64,000 bases of DNA from Tahibacter sp042701255 (GTDB lineage Bacteria; Pseudomonadota; Gammaproteobacteria; Xanthomonadales; Rhodanobacteraceae): positions 4,712,001 through 4,776,000 of the forward strand of contig NZ_CP170554.1 of NCBI RefSeq assembly GCF_042701255.1, in the 5' to 3' direction. Below, piece by piece: positions 44,401 through 52,762 of this stretch; positions within the stretch are counted from its first letter, which is position 1; each line of letters starts with the position of its first letter. Below the pieces are notes generated by a model. The model was given only the letters and a program-made list of their open reading frames with translations, was not told the origin of the DNA and did no database searches. Made by a program: the position numbers and the translations under genes.

Positions 44401-45031
44401 GCATCCCAAGTCGCGCTCCTGCGTCGACGCACCGACCGGCGCGAGCTGCGTCCAGGCCGACGTCGACCGCAACCGCCAGAAGCGCTTCCTGCAGGGCAAG
44501 TACCACGCCGAGCAGATCCAGGCGTTCCAGCAGGCGCATCCGGGCACGATCCTGACCGTGGTCGGCGACTTCAACGACTACCAGTTCAGCGACGGCTGGA
44601 CGCACATGGTCGGCGCGATGGAAGGCCGCTACGACGACGCGGCCAACCTGCTCGACTACGCCGGCAACACGGTGGTCAATCCGCCGCTGTGGAACGCGGT
44701 GATGTCGCTGCCCGAGAACGACCGCTACTCGTTCACGTTCACCGAGAACTTCGGCGTGTTCCAGGGCTTCAACACGCGCGACGTGCCGACCCTGCAGGTG
44801 CTCGACCACGGCCTGCTCAGCGCGACCGCGCGCAGCCAGTTCGCCGGCTTCGACTACGGTCGCGCCGACAACGACGCGCCGGCCGAATGGGAACGCCAGT
44901 GCAACCTGGTGCCGACGCCGGCACCGCCGGCCTGCCCGCATCCGGCCATCGGCGTGTCCGATCACGACGGCTTCGTGTTCGTGCTGGCCACCGACCGTAT
45001 CTTCAGCAACGGCTACGAGTCGGCGCAGTGA
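41405..45031 (+). CDS. Secreted ExeM/NucH-like nuclease with three Calx-beta repeats
   Basis: A 1208-residue extracellular protein. It has a signal peptide MKAVVTPARWALALAVLGAA ending SAQ, then an N-terminal beta domain to about residue 236 (YTQDFNTLANSGTTNTTVPA, GTTFWIRWKDFNATGADDGL). Three Calx-beta modules follow (LSINDVSVTEGATGNT, LSINDVSVTEGNVGTT, LSIGNASVVEGHSGTA), each closing near G-T-I-x-N-D-D. An OB-like segment IHDIQGTGLASPLANQGV is as in ExeM/NucH. An endonuclease/exonuclease/phosphatase domain runs from LRIGAFNMLRFCDTTNN through TEEVENLTVLQAL, VVGDFNDYQFSDGW and GVSDHDGFVF. It ends DRIFSNGYESAQ. ExeM relatives degrade extracellular DNA. Three near-identical repeats suggest recent duplication. 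Confidence 0.9.
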   Translation: MKAVVTPARWALALAVLGAAGPVSAQVSLTTLGSAYTQDFNTLANSGTTNTTVPAGWAFLETGTSANTTYAAGTGSDTAGNTYSFGAASSTERAFGALQSGSVIPSIGAAFTNDTGATITDLAIAFTGEQWRIGNNTTARDDRLDFEYSTDATGLGTGTWTAVTALNFVNPIKTAASAGLLDGNAAANRTAVSGSISGLSIPAGTTFWIRWKDFNATGADDGLAIDDFSLTPSGAVPLPNLSINDVSVTEGATGNTVTASFTVSLSAPAPAGGVTFNIATADGTATTADSDYVAKSLTAQTIAAGGTSYTFDVTVNGDSAIEPDETFLVNVTSVSGATVADGQGQGTILNDDAIMPQLSINDVSVTEGNVGTTIPAQFTITSSVAAPAGGYTLNFATADGTATVADSDYLGASGTVTIPAGQTTATVNVTVNGDNNVEPNETFLVNLSSAPVGTQIADGQGQGTILNDDAYPVLSIGNASVVEGHSGTALLNFPLTLTAAAPAAGITFTVNTTDGTATSGTDYVAILNGSGSIAAGQTSGTLAVTINGDTVAEPNETFTVTLSAPVNATLGTATATGTIVNDDAVEIHDIQGTGLASPLANQGVLTVNNIVTGKGPQGFTMQAPDARADADMNTSEAVYVFTSTAPTVQVGDLVNVAGTVTEFNGLTEITSATITVVSSGNALPTPVEFNATVPSPNPATPTCTASGSNFECFEFMRVHIADGLVSTGNQRFASPATETFAEAFITADGRRGVREPGLLYPLVPTAGNLAAGQWDGNPELFELDADYFGAVPVDTPLVGNTRFTATGVLGYDFGDYELWATELNLTSAAAVPRPVRDSHGNTDLRIGAFNMLRFCDTTNNGTGSDPCLAPTPTQAQFDAKVARLSAYIKDVLKLPDVLGTEEVENLTVLQALAAKLTTDSGVPYTARLEEGNDIGGIDVGFLVRTDRVTINTVTQLGKTMTWNDPTGSPTALLHDRPPLLLEASFIGGSGSVPFAVMVVHPKSRSCVDAPTGASCVQADVDRNRQKRFLQGKYHAEQIQAFQQAHPGTILTVVGDFNDYQFSDGWTHMVGAMEGRYDDAANLLDYAGNTVVNPPLWNAVMSLPENDRYSFTFTENFGVFQGFNTRDVPTLQVLDHGLLSATARSQFAGFDYGRADNDAPAEWERQCNLVPTPAPPACPHPAIGVSDHDGFVFVLATDRIFSNGYESAQ

Positions 45032-45150
45032 CAAGACCGGCAGGCCGCCACGGCGGCCTGCCGCATCGCGCACGCCGGCGCTGCGCTCGGGGGTTCGTAA
45101 CGCTGCGTATTTCGATACCCTGCTAGACTGCACGCCAAGCTTCACCACCT

Positions 45151-45177
45151 GGGGCCGGTCATCCGGCCCCGATTTTT
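45151..45177 (+). terminator. Rho-independent terminator
   Basis: ggggccgg / ccggcccc with a TCAT loop, followed by GATTTTTT. It lies 120 bases after the nuclease gene and about 30 bases after an extended -10-like TGCTAGACT (45121-45129), so it may close the nuclease transcript, attenuate the next gene, or end a short RNA. Another perfect hairpin without T run (GGCAGGCCGCC / GGCGGCCTGCC) lies near 45043-45066. Confidence 0.85.
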
Positions 45178-45242
45178 TGCGGCCGCCGCGGGCGCCTGCG
45201 CGGAGCGCGGCGACACGGCGTCGCCTCCTGACTCTGCCTGGC

Positions 45243-45968
45243 ATGAAACGTCTACGCTCGCTGCTTCCGCTGCTGTTGCTCGTCCTGATCGGCGCCGGCC
45301 TGTTCGCCTCGGGCGTGTTCGACCGCTTCGGCCCCAGCGGCATCGCCGCCGAACAGCACCTGTTGCAGGAACAGATCGCGGCCTATCCGCTGCTTTCGGC
45401 ACTGATCCACATCGGCATCGTCACCGCGGCGATCTCCACCGGCATTCCCGGCGCGGTCGTGCTGATCCTGGCCGGCGGCATCCTGTTCGGCGCCGCGCTC
45501 GGCGCATTGCTGTCCTCGATCGGCGTCGTGCTCGGCGCCTGCGTGCTGTTCGCGGCCAGCCGCTTCGCCTTCAGCGGCCAGGACGCGGCACGCGCGCCGG
45601 CACTGGTCGAGCGCCTGCGCCAGGGCTATCACGCGCATCCGCTGAGCTACACCCTGTTCCTGCGCCTCGTGCCGGTGTTTCCGTTCGGCGGCGTCACGGT
45701 CGCGCTGGCCTGGCTGCGCTGTCCGACCTGGCTGTTCGTGCTGGCCACCGCCACCGGCGGCGCACTGACCACGACGATAGAAAGCCTGCTCGGCGCCGGA
45801 CTGGCCAAGAACCTGGCCGAGAACGGCGCGATCGACAGCCATCTGCTCGGCGATCCCTGGTTCCTCGGCCCGATGTTCGGCCTGGCCTTCCTCGCTCTGC
45901 TGCCCATCGTGCTGAACCGCCTGCGCCGGCCTCGCGGCCAGCGCGGAGAGCCCACGCCGCCGCCCTGA
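45243..45968 (+). CDS. TVP38/TMEM64 (DedA/VTT domain) membrane protein
   Basis: A 241-residue integral membrane protein with N-terminal helix LLPLLLLVLIGAGLFASGVF. The VTT core has AAISTGIPGAVVLILAGGIL FGAALGAL, the R-x-x-P-x-x-P motif LFLRLVPVFPFGGVTVALAW, and LTTTIESLLGAGLAKNLAEN. The family is implicated in lipid or undecaprenyl-phosphate movement; the substrate here is unknown. The chosen ATG at 45243 starts just before the first helix; GCCTGGC upstream is a poor ribosome site. Two helices near the C-terminus precede a Arg/Pro-rich tail. Confidence 0.86.
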   Translation: MKRLRSLLPLLLLVLIGAGLFASGVFDRFGPSGIAAEQHLLQEQIAAYPLLSALIHIGIVTAAISTGIPGAVVLILAGGILFGAALGALLSSIGVVLGACVLFAASRFAFSGQDAARAPALVERLRQGYHAHPLSYTLFLRLVPVFPFGGVTVALAWLRCPTWLFVLATATGGALTTTIESLLGAGLAKNLAENGAIDSHLLGDPWFLGPMFGLAFLALLPIVLNRLRRPRGQRGEPTPPP

Positions 45969-45997
45969 AACCCGCGCCCGCGCCCGCTGCGGCTGCG

Positions 45998-46027
45998 TTG
46001 TGAGCCGCTTCGCGCATGGGCTATCCT
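45998..46027 (+). promoter_or_regulatory. Sigma-70 promoter of the GH17-GT2 gene
   Basis: TTGTGA (45998-46003) and TATCCT (46022-46027) are 18 bp apart. The transcription start would be near 46034, downstream of the ATG at 46016, which argues that translation starts at the TTG at 46070. Confidence 0.65.
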
Positions 46028-46069
46028 GCGCGCCACTTTGCGTTCCAGCTGCTCTTTCCGAGGTTTGTC

Positions 46070-48658
46070 TTGAGCAATCCGCAGCCCGTCGTGGTCCAGA
46101 AGTCGCTGTGGAGCGCCATCCTCCTCGCCCTCGTCGTCGCGCTGCTGAACATCGCGCTGTGGGCCTTCATCAATCGGCCGGCGCAGATCCCGAACTGGGA
46201 AGGCAAGATCGAAGGCTTCGCGTTCAACGCGTTCCAGCGCTACCAGAGCCCGCTGCGCGCGAACTATCCGAACGAAGACGAGCTCGCCTCGGACCTGCGC
46301 ATCCTCGCCAAGCACGCCAAGCGCGTACGTACCTATTCCTCGCTCGAAAGCGCGGCGATTCCGCGCCTGGCGCGCGATCTCGGCCTCGACGTCATGGCCG
46401 GCGCCTGGCTGGACCGGCGCACGGAACACAACGAGATCGAGCTCGAAGCCGTCATCAGCGCCGCGCGCCGCTGGCCGAACATCGACCGCGTCATGATCGG
46501 CAACGAGACCATGCTGCGCGACGATCTCAACCTCACGCAGATGATCGACTACCTCGATCGCGCGCGCGCGGCGATACGCCAGCCGGTATCGACGGCCGAA
46601 CCGATCCACATCTGGATCAAGTATCCCGAGCTCGTCAACCACGTCGACTTCATCACCCTGCACCTGCTGCCCTACTGGGAAGGCATACCGCGCAAGGATG
46701 CGATCGGCTTCGCGATCGGCAACTACAACGAGCTGCGCCGGCTGTATCCGCACAAGAAGATCGTCATCGGCGAGATCGGCTGGCCGAGCTACGGCGACCG
46801 CAAGAAATTCGCCGATCCGACCCTGGCCGACGAGGCGCACTTCATCCGCGAATGGCTCAACGTCGCGCGTGACCAGGGCCTGGACTACTACATCATGGAG
46901 GCGTTCGACCAACCCTGGAAGGAAGAGATCGGCGGCCGCGCCGAAGCCTACTGGGGCGTGTTCGGCGCCGACCGCAATCCGAAATTCTCGATGGTCGGCC
47001 CGGTCATCGAGGATCCGAGCTGGCCGTGGAAGGCCCTGGCCGCCTCGGCGCTCGCGCTGTTCCCGATGATCTGGTTCGCCTGGGCGTTCACGCGCTTCCG
47101 CGTGGCTGGCCGGCTGTTCTTCCTCGGCCTGATCCAGCTCTCCGCCGGCGTGCTGGTCTGGTCGACGACGGTGCCGTACACCTTCTACCTCGACCCGATC
47201 GACTGGGCCATGCTCGGCGTGCTGATGCCGGCCCAGCTCGCGATCATCGGCATCCTGCTGATCAACGCCTTCGAGTTCACCGAAGTCATCTGGCGGCGCA
47301 GCTGGCTGCGCGGCTTCGGCCTGCTGACGCCGGCGCCCGACGAGCGCCAGCCCTTCGTCTCCATCCACCTGGCCTGCTGCAACGAGCCGCCGGAGATGGT
47401 GATACTGACCCTCGATTCGCTGGCCGCGCTCGACTACGAGAACTTCGAAGTGCTCGTGCTCGACAACAACACCAAGAACGAGGACGTCTGGAAGCCGGTC
47501 GAGGAACACTGCGCCAAGCTCGGGCCCAAGTTCCGCTTCTTCCATCTGAATCCCTGGCCCGGCTTCAAGGCCGGCGCGCTGAACTTCGGCCTGACCCAGA
47601 CCGACCCGCGCGCCGAAGTCGTCGCTGCGGTCGATGCCGACTACGCCGTCCGCGCCGACTGGCTCAAGGCGCTGACCGGCTATTTCCACAATCCCAAGGT
47701 CGCCGTCGTGCAGTGCCCGCAGGCGCACCGCGACTGGGAGCACAACGAATTCCGTCGCATGACCAACTGGGAATACGACGGCTTCTTCCGCATCGGCATG
47801 CACCACCGCAACGAGCGCAACGCGATCATCCAGCACGGCACCATGACCATGGTCCGGCGCGATGCGCTGGAGCGCACGGGCAACTGGTCGGAATGGACCA
47901 TCTGCGAAGACGCCGAGCTCGGCCTGCGCCTGATGCAGGAAGGCCTGGAGCTCGTCTACGTCGACGAGATCATGGGCCGCGGCCTGACTCCGGCGGATTT
48001 CACGGCGTACAAGTCGCAACGCTACCGCTGGGCCTTCGGCGCGATGCAGATCCTCAAGGGCCGCTGGAGCTGGCTCACGCGCAAGGGTCCGCTCAGTGCC
48101 GGCCAGCGCTTCCATTTCCTGACCGGCTGGTTCAGCTGGTTCGCCGACGCGCTGCATCTCGTGTTCACCCTGATGGCGCTGATCTGGACCGCGCTGATGC
48201 TGTCGCTGCCCAAGTACTTCAATCTGCCGCTGCAGCTGTTCCTCGTGCCGATCATGGGCTTCTTCATTTCCAAGGCGGTGTTCGGCATCGCGCTGTACCG
48301 CGTGCGCGTGCCGTGTTCGTGGAAGGACACCCTCATGGCGTCGATCGCGAGCATGGCGCTGAGCCATGCGATCGCGCGCGGCATCTTCATGGGCCTGATC
48401 AAGAAGAAGGGCGAGTTCGTGCGTACGGCCAAGAGCCGGCGCCTGTCCAAGCGGCCCAGCGCATTCAGCTCGGTGCGCGAGGAACTGCTGATGTTCATCG
48501 CGCTGATCAGCGCGATCGTCGGCATGATGATCACGTTCGGCTTCCAGTACACCGAAGGCGAACTCTGGATGATCATCCTCGGCGCCCAGGCGATTCCGTA
48601 CGTGTCCGCGCTGATCGGCGCGTGGATCGCGCACAAGTCCGGCGAGAAGGCCGGCTGA
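46070..48658 (+). CDS. Membrane beta-glucan synthase, GH17-like plus GT2 domains (NdvB/NdvC-like)
   Basis: An 862-residue protein. After one N-terminal membrane helix (SAILLALVVALLNIALWAFI) comes a periplasmic GH17-like domain. This has the acid/base motif VMIGNETMLRDD and nucleophile motif VIGEIGWPSYGD, here probably a transglycosylase. Three or four helices lead to a cytoplasmic GT2 domain of cellulose-synthase type: AAVDADYAVRADWL (D-x-D), TICEDAELGLRLMQEG and YKSQRYRWAFGAMQ (Q-x-x-R-W). Further helices follow. This order is known from NdvB/NdvC proteins that make beta-1,3/1,6 or cyclic glucans. The TTG at 46070 (CGAGG upstream) is preferred because the ATG at 46016 lies inside the promoter. 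The gene is followed after 51 bases by the ECF sigma cluster. Confidence 0.9.
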   Translation: MSNPQPVVVQKSLWSAILLALVVALLNIALWAFINRPAQIPNWEGKIEGFAFNAFQRYQSPLRANYPNEDELASDLRILAKHAKRVRTYSSLESAAIPRLARDLGLDVMAGAWLDRRTEHNEIELEAVISAARRWPNIDRVMIGNETMLRDDLNLTQMIDYLDRARAAIRQPVSTAEPIHIWIKYPELVNHVDFITLHLLPYWEGIPRKDAIGFAIGNYNELRRLYPHKKIVIGEIGWPSYGDRKKFADPTLADEAHFIREWLNVARDQGLDYYIMEAFDQPWKEEIGGRAEAYWGVFGADRNPKFSMVGPVIEDPSWPWKALAASALALFPMIWFAWAFTRFRVAGRLFFLGLIQLSAGVLVWSTTVPYTFYLDPIDWAMLGVLMPAQLAIIGILLINAFEFTEVIWRRSWLRGFGLLTPAPDERQPFVSIHLACCNEPPEMVILTLDSLAALDYENFEVLVLDNNTKNEDVWKPVEEHCAKLGPKFRFFHLNPWPGFKAGALNFGLTQTDPRAEVVAAVDADYAVRADWLKALTGYFHNPKVAVVQCPQAHRDWEHNEFRRMTNWEYDGFFRIGMHHRNERNAIIQHGTMTMVRRDALERTGNWSEWTICEDAELGLRLMQEGLELVYVDEIMGRGLTPADFTAYKSQRYRWAFGAMQILKGRWSWLTRKGPLSAGQRFHFLTGWFSWFADALHLVFTLMALIWTALMLSLPKYFNLPLQLFLVPIMGFFISKAVFGIALYRVRVPCSWKDTLMASIASMALSHAIARGIFMGLIKKKGEFVRTAKSRRLSKRPSAFSSVREELLMFIALISAIVGMMITFGFQYTEGELWMIILGAQAIPYVSALIGAWIAHKSGEKAG

Positions 48659-48709
48659 GATGTACCGGCGCATTTCGGCCGGTGCCGCATCCTGCATCCG
48701 GAACACCGC

Positions 48710-49300
48710 ATGAGCAACGGCGACGTCGACATCACCGCGCTGCTGACGCGCTGGCGCAGCGGCGACCGCGAGGCGGAGAGCGCGCTGATGAACGCGGTCT
48801 ATCCGCTGCTGCGCGAGCTGGCCCAGCTGCGCCTGCGCCGCTCCGGCGGCAACCCGACCCTGAGCGCGACGGAACTGGTCAACGAAGCGTATGCGCGGCT
48901 GGCCCGCGCCGACAGCATCGACTATCAGAACCGCACGCATTTCTTCGCCGTCGCCGCGCGTGCGATCCGCAATTTCGTCGTCGACTACCTGCGCGCGCGC
49001 AGCAGCGAGAAACGCGGCGGCGGCCTGCCGTTCGTCGAGCTGGACAAGGCCGACGAAACGCCGACCGACAATCTGATCGACCTGCGCACCGACTGGCTCG
49101 CCGTGCACGAGGCGCTGAACCGCCTCGAGCTCGTCGACCGCGAATGCGCGCAGATGGTCGAGCTCAAATTCTTCTCCGGCCTGACGACCGAAGAAATCGC
49201 CCAGGCCAGCGGCGTCTCGCGCGCGACCGTCGTGCGCAACTGGCGCTTCGCCAAGGCCTGGCTGCTGGACCAGCTCGCACCGCGTGATCGCGAAACCTGA
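48710..49300 (+). CDS. ECF sigma factor, ECF43-type (paralog 1)
   Basis: A 196-residue sigma-70-family factor. Region 2 includes VNEAYARLARADSIDYQNRT HFFAVAARAIRNFVVDYLRA. The part that is acidic (DAED) in ordinary ECFs reads SATE (TLSATELVNEAY), leaving a Ser/Thr in region 2.2 as in ECF43 factors activated by Ser/Thr kinases (Vibrio EcfP, Xanthomonas EcfK). Region 4 is VELKFFSGLTTEEIAQASGV SRATVVRNWRFAKAWL. No anti-sigma gene is adjacent, and a kinase gene lies two genes downstream. It begins 51 bases after the glucan synthase gene, probably the same transcript. Confidence 0.9.
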   Translation: MSNGDVDITALLTRWRSGDREAESALMNAVYPLLRELAQLRLRRSGGNPTLSATELVNEAYARLARADSIDYQNRTHFFAVAARAIRNFVVDYLRARSSEKRGGGLPFVELDKADETPTDNLIDLRTDWLAVHEALNRLELVDRECAQMVELKFFSGLTTEEIAQASGVSRATVVRNWRFAKAWLLDQLAPRDRET

Positions 49301-49417
49301 GCCGCTCCCCGGCCGCGGCCTTCCGCAGCGCATGCCGCACGTCCCGTACCGAACCCGGCCATAATCGGCTACGCCACCGAATGCGCCGCCGTCGGGGCGG
49401 GCCAGGGCGGGAGACCC

Positions 49418-49996
49418 ATGAGCGACGCGACATCCATCGACATCACCGCCCTGCTCGCGCGCTGGAGAAACGGCGACCGCGACGCGGAAGCGGCCCTGTT
49501 CCGCGAGGTCTATCCGGCCCTGCGCGACATCGCCCGGGCGCGGCTGCGCGGATCGAACCTGACCCTGTCGGCGACCGAGCTCGCCCATGAAACCTACGCA
49601 CGGCTCAGCCGCAGCACGCCGATCGACTACCGCGATCGCGGCCATTTCTTTTCCATCGCCGCGCGCGCGACCCGGCATTTCGTCATCGACTACCTGCGCA
49701 CGCGCGACAACCAGAAGCGCGGCGGCCGCAAGTTCTTCGTCGAGCTCGACGAACAGACCGACTCCGCCGTGTATGACGACATCAATCTCGATGTCGACTG
49801 GATCGCGGTCAACGACGCGCTGAATGCGCTGGAGAGCGTCGATATCGACAGCGCCCGGGTCGTCGAGCTCAAATTCTTCTCGGGGCTCACCACCGACGAG
49901 ATCGCCGAAACCCTCGGCCTGTCCCGTGCCACGGTCGTGCGCAACTGGCGCTTCGCGAAAGCCTGGCTGGCCGACCGGCTCGACGTCGCGCACTGA
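49418..49996 (+). CDS. ECF sigma factor, ECF43-type (paralog 2)
   Basis: A 192-residue factor closely related to its upstream neighbour: starts MSDATSIDITALLARWRNGD, region 2.2 TLSATELAHETYARLSR, region 4 VELKFFSGLTTDEIAETLGL SRATVVRNWRFAKAWL. The acidic cluster of region 2.2 is again replaced by A-T-E with a conserved Thr. It lies 56 bases before the kinase gene, so it is the best candidate cognate sigma of that kinase. The duplication with paralog 1 is local and in the same orientation. Confidence 0.9.
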   Translation: MSDATSIDITALLARWRNGDRDAEAALFREVYPALRDIARARLRGSNLTLSATELAHETYARLSRSTPIDYRDRGHFFSIAARATRHFVIDYLRTRDNQKRGGRKFFVELDEQTDSAVYDDINLDVDWIAVNDALNALESVDIDSARVVELKFFSGLTTDEIAETLGLSRATVVRNWRFAKAWLADRLDVAH

Positions 49997-50052
49997 GCGC
50001 CTTCTCCGGGTCGGTATCGCCGCCCCGCCTCCCGCTGCTGCCAGGAAAACTC

Positions 50053-52589
50053 ATGGACACGACGCCGTTCCAGCGCATCAAGCAGGTGTTCAATGCGGCG
50101 GCCGAGCTGCCGCCGGCCGAGCGCGACGCGTATCTGCGGCAACAGCAGGATCTCGACGACGACACGCGCCGGCAGATCGGCGATCTGCTGCGCGCCGACG
50201 CAGCCGTCCATGCGGCCGCGACGCTTCGCGCCACCGCGAGCGATGCGCAGCGGGTGCGGCCGACGACTGGAAGGACCGGCGCATCGGCGCCTACCGCATC
50301 GAAGCCGTGCTCGGTCACGGCGGCATGGGCAGCGTGTTCCTCGCCCATCGCGCCGACGGCGAGATCACGCAGAAGGTCGCCATCAAGGTCGTGCGTCCCG
50401 AACTGCTCGGCGCCGCGACCCTGGCGCGCTTCCGTATCGAGCGCCAGGTACTCGCGCTGCTGCAGCATCCGAACATCGCCGCGATGCTCGACGTCGGCGA
50501 ACTGCCCGACGCGAGTCCCTACGCCGTCATGGCCTACGTCGAAGGCCAGCCCATCGACCGCTACGTGCGCGAACGGGAGTTGGACCTGGGCGCGCGCCTG
50601 CGCCTGTTCCTGCCGGTCTGCGACGCCGTCGCCTATGCGCACCGCAACCTGATCGTGCATCGCGATCTCAAGCCGGGCAACGTGCTCGTCGACGGCGAAG
50701 GCCGGCCGCAGCTGCTCGACTTCGGCATCGCCAAGCCGCTGCTGAGCCAGATCGGCAGCCTCGACGTCGAGCATACGGACGCCGAGCAGCGCTTTCTTTC
50801 GCTGAGCCACGCCGCGCCCGAGCAGATCGCCAACGAGCCGATCACGACCGCCTGCGACGTCTACGGCCTCGGCGTGCTGCTGTACGAGCTGCTGGCCGGA
50901 TACCCGCCGTTCCGGCGCGAAGGCCAGACGCCGGCGCAGCTCGCCGTGCGCATCCTCAACGAAGATCCCGTCGCACCGAGCCAGGCCGCAGGCACCGAGG
51001 GAGCGCATCTGCGCATCGCCCACGACGTCGACCTCATCGTGCTGCGCTGCCTGCGCAAGCGGCCGGCCGACCGCTACGCCTCGGTGGAGCAGCTCGCCGA
51101 CGACATCCGCCGCTATCTCGACGGCCGCCCCGTCGCCGCGCGGCAAGGCGATCTGCTCTACCGCGCGGGGCGCTTTCTCGCACGCCATCGCCTCACCGTC
51201 TCGCTGGCCGGCGCCCTCGTCGTGGCGGCGGCACTCGGCGGCGCGATCTATCTGCGCCAGCAGACGGCGCTGGTGCGCGAGCAGCAGCGCGCCGACGACA
51301 TGACCGGGCTCATCACCGACGCGCTGCGTACGGTGGATCCGCTCAATGCCAGCGGGCGCAGCATGAGCGCGCGCGAAGTGTTCGAACGCGTCGCCGCCCA
51401 GGCTCAGGCCAGCACGACCTTGGATGCGGCATCGCGGGCCAACATTCTCGGCTCGATCGCACGGATCGATCTGAGCCTGGGGCAACCGGGCGATGCCATG
51501 GCGCTGCTGGAGCGCCTCGATGCGACCTCGCTCGATGCGGCGAAACGCAGCGACATCAGCGTGCTGAAGACACGCGCACTCGTCGCCCTGTCGCGCTTCG
51601 ACGAAGCCCGCAGCGCGATCGCGACGGGCCTTGCGCAATCGCCGGCGGGCAGCGACATCCACCGCCGCTGGCAGCTGCTGGACGCCGCGACCGATCTGAA
51701 CCAGGGCAACTACGAAAAAACGCTCTCCAGGCTGGCACCGCTGAGCGGCGAAAACTGGCCCGCCGAACTGGCCGAAGAACGCGACAACCTGCAGGCCAAC
51801 GCGTTCTGGGTGCTCGGACGCAACGACGAGGCGATCGCCGCACTGCAACGCACCCTGGCCGTTCAGCGCCAGCGATTCGGCGACGACTCGCCGGCGACGT
51901 TCGACACGCTGCTGCTGCTCGCCCGCCGCAATGCCGTCATCGGCAAGCTCGACGAAGCCGACCGGCTGTTCACGCAGCTCCTGGCCATGAGCGAACACTA
52001 TTTCTCCCGCCATTCGGTGCGCTATGCCGGCGTGATGGCGCTCGGCGGCACCATAGAAACCGGGCGCGAGCACCTCGACAAGGCCATCGAATACATCACC
52101 GAAGCGCAGAACATCCGGATTGCCCAGACCGGCGAAAACACCGGCGAAGTCGCATCGGCGCATCTGAACCTCGGTTCGATCAACGAGGCGCTGGGCCGGC
52201 ACGAGGAAGCCGCACGCCGCTATTTCGCCGCGGTCGCCGTCGCCGAACGCATCTGGCAGGCATCCGATCCCAACCTGCTGCTGTTCCGCACGGCCGCGTC
52301 GACCTACCTGACCTTGCAGGACCGCTGCACGGAGGCCCAGCCGATCGCCCGCAGAGCCCTCGCCGATGTCGACGCCAATCCGAGCCTCGTCGAATACGAC
52401 GCCGTGCCGCTGATCGCCCTCATCGCCGACTTGTGCAAGCTCGACGAAAAAGACAGTCCCGACCAGCGCACCGTCGTCGCCCGCGATCTGCGCAAGGCGC
52501 TGGACGCCGCGGAATCACCCGACATCAAGAGCGCGACGGAACAGCTGGCGGAAAAGGCGCGCAAACGCGGCATAACACCGCAGTCCTGA
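50053..52589 (+). CDS. Membrane Ser/Thr protein kinase with TPR-like tail, partner of ECF43 sigma factors; frameshifted as written
   Basis: The N-terminus MDTTPFQRIKQVFNAAAELP reads in one frame. The kinase domain begins in another (RRIGAYRIEAVLGHGGMGSV) with VAIKVV, HRDLKPGNVLVD, DFGIAKP and AAPEQIAN. One membrane helix follows (TVSLAGALVVAAALGGAIYL), then about 430 residues of helical TPR-like repeats outside (EEAARRYFAAVAVAERIWQA). The two frames join if one G is added to the GGG at 50252-50254 (D-A-Q-R-G-A-A-D-D-W). No start codon exists in the kinase frame near the domain. The N-terminal helical region (L-P-P-A-E-R-x-A-Y-L) is usual for this kinase class, so a base-call error or recent mutation is likely. 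Expected role: phosphorylation of the ECF43 region 2.2 Thr. Confidence 0.85.
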
Positions 52590-52762
52590 GGTTCCCTCCG
52601 ACACCAGTGCCCGCCGCCGGACCTGACGACGATTCCGCTTTCATGCTCGCGATGAACACGAATGCCGATCCCGGCATCGCCGCCCGGCTCCCTCGCCGGC
52701 GCGACGGCGATCACCGAGCGGAAACACGGCTGCACGCCGTTTTGTCCCGCAGGAGACCACGC

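Noticed and set aside
41102..45343. Long minus-strand frame under the secreted nuclease
   Set aside because: Val/Gly/Arg-rich mirror of the Calx-beta repeats; no ribosome site or family.
45647..49993. Very long minus-strand open frame under the VTT, glucan synthase and sigma genes
   Set aside because: It spans four well-supported plus-strand genes and their gaps, with shadow composition and no domain.
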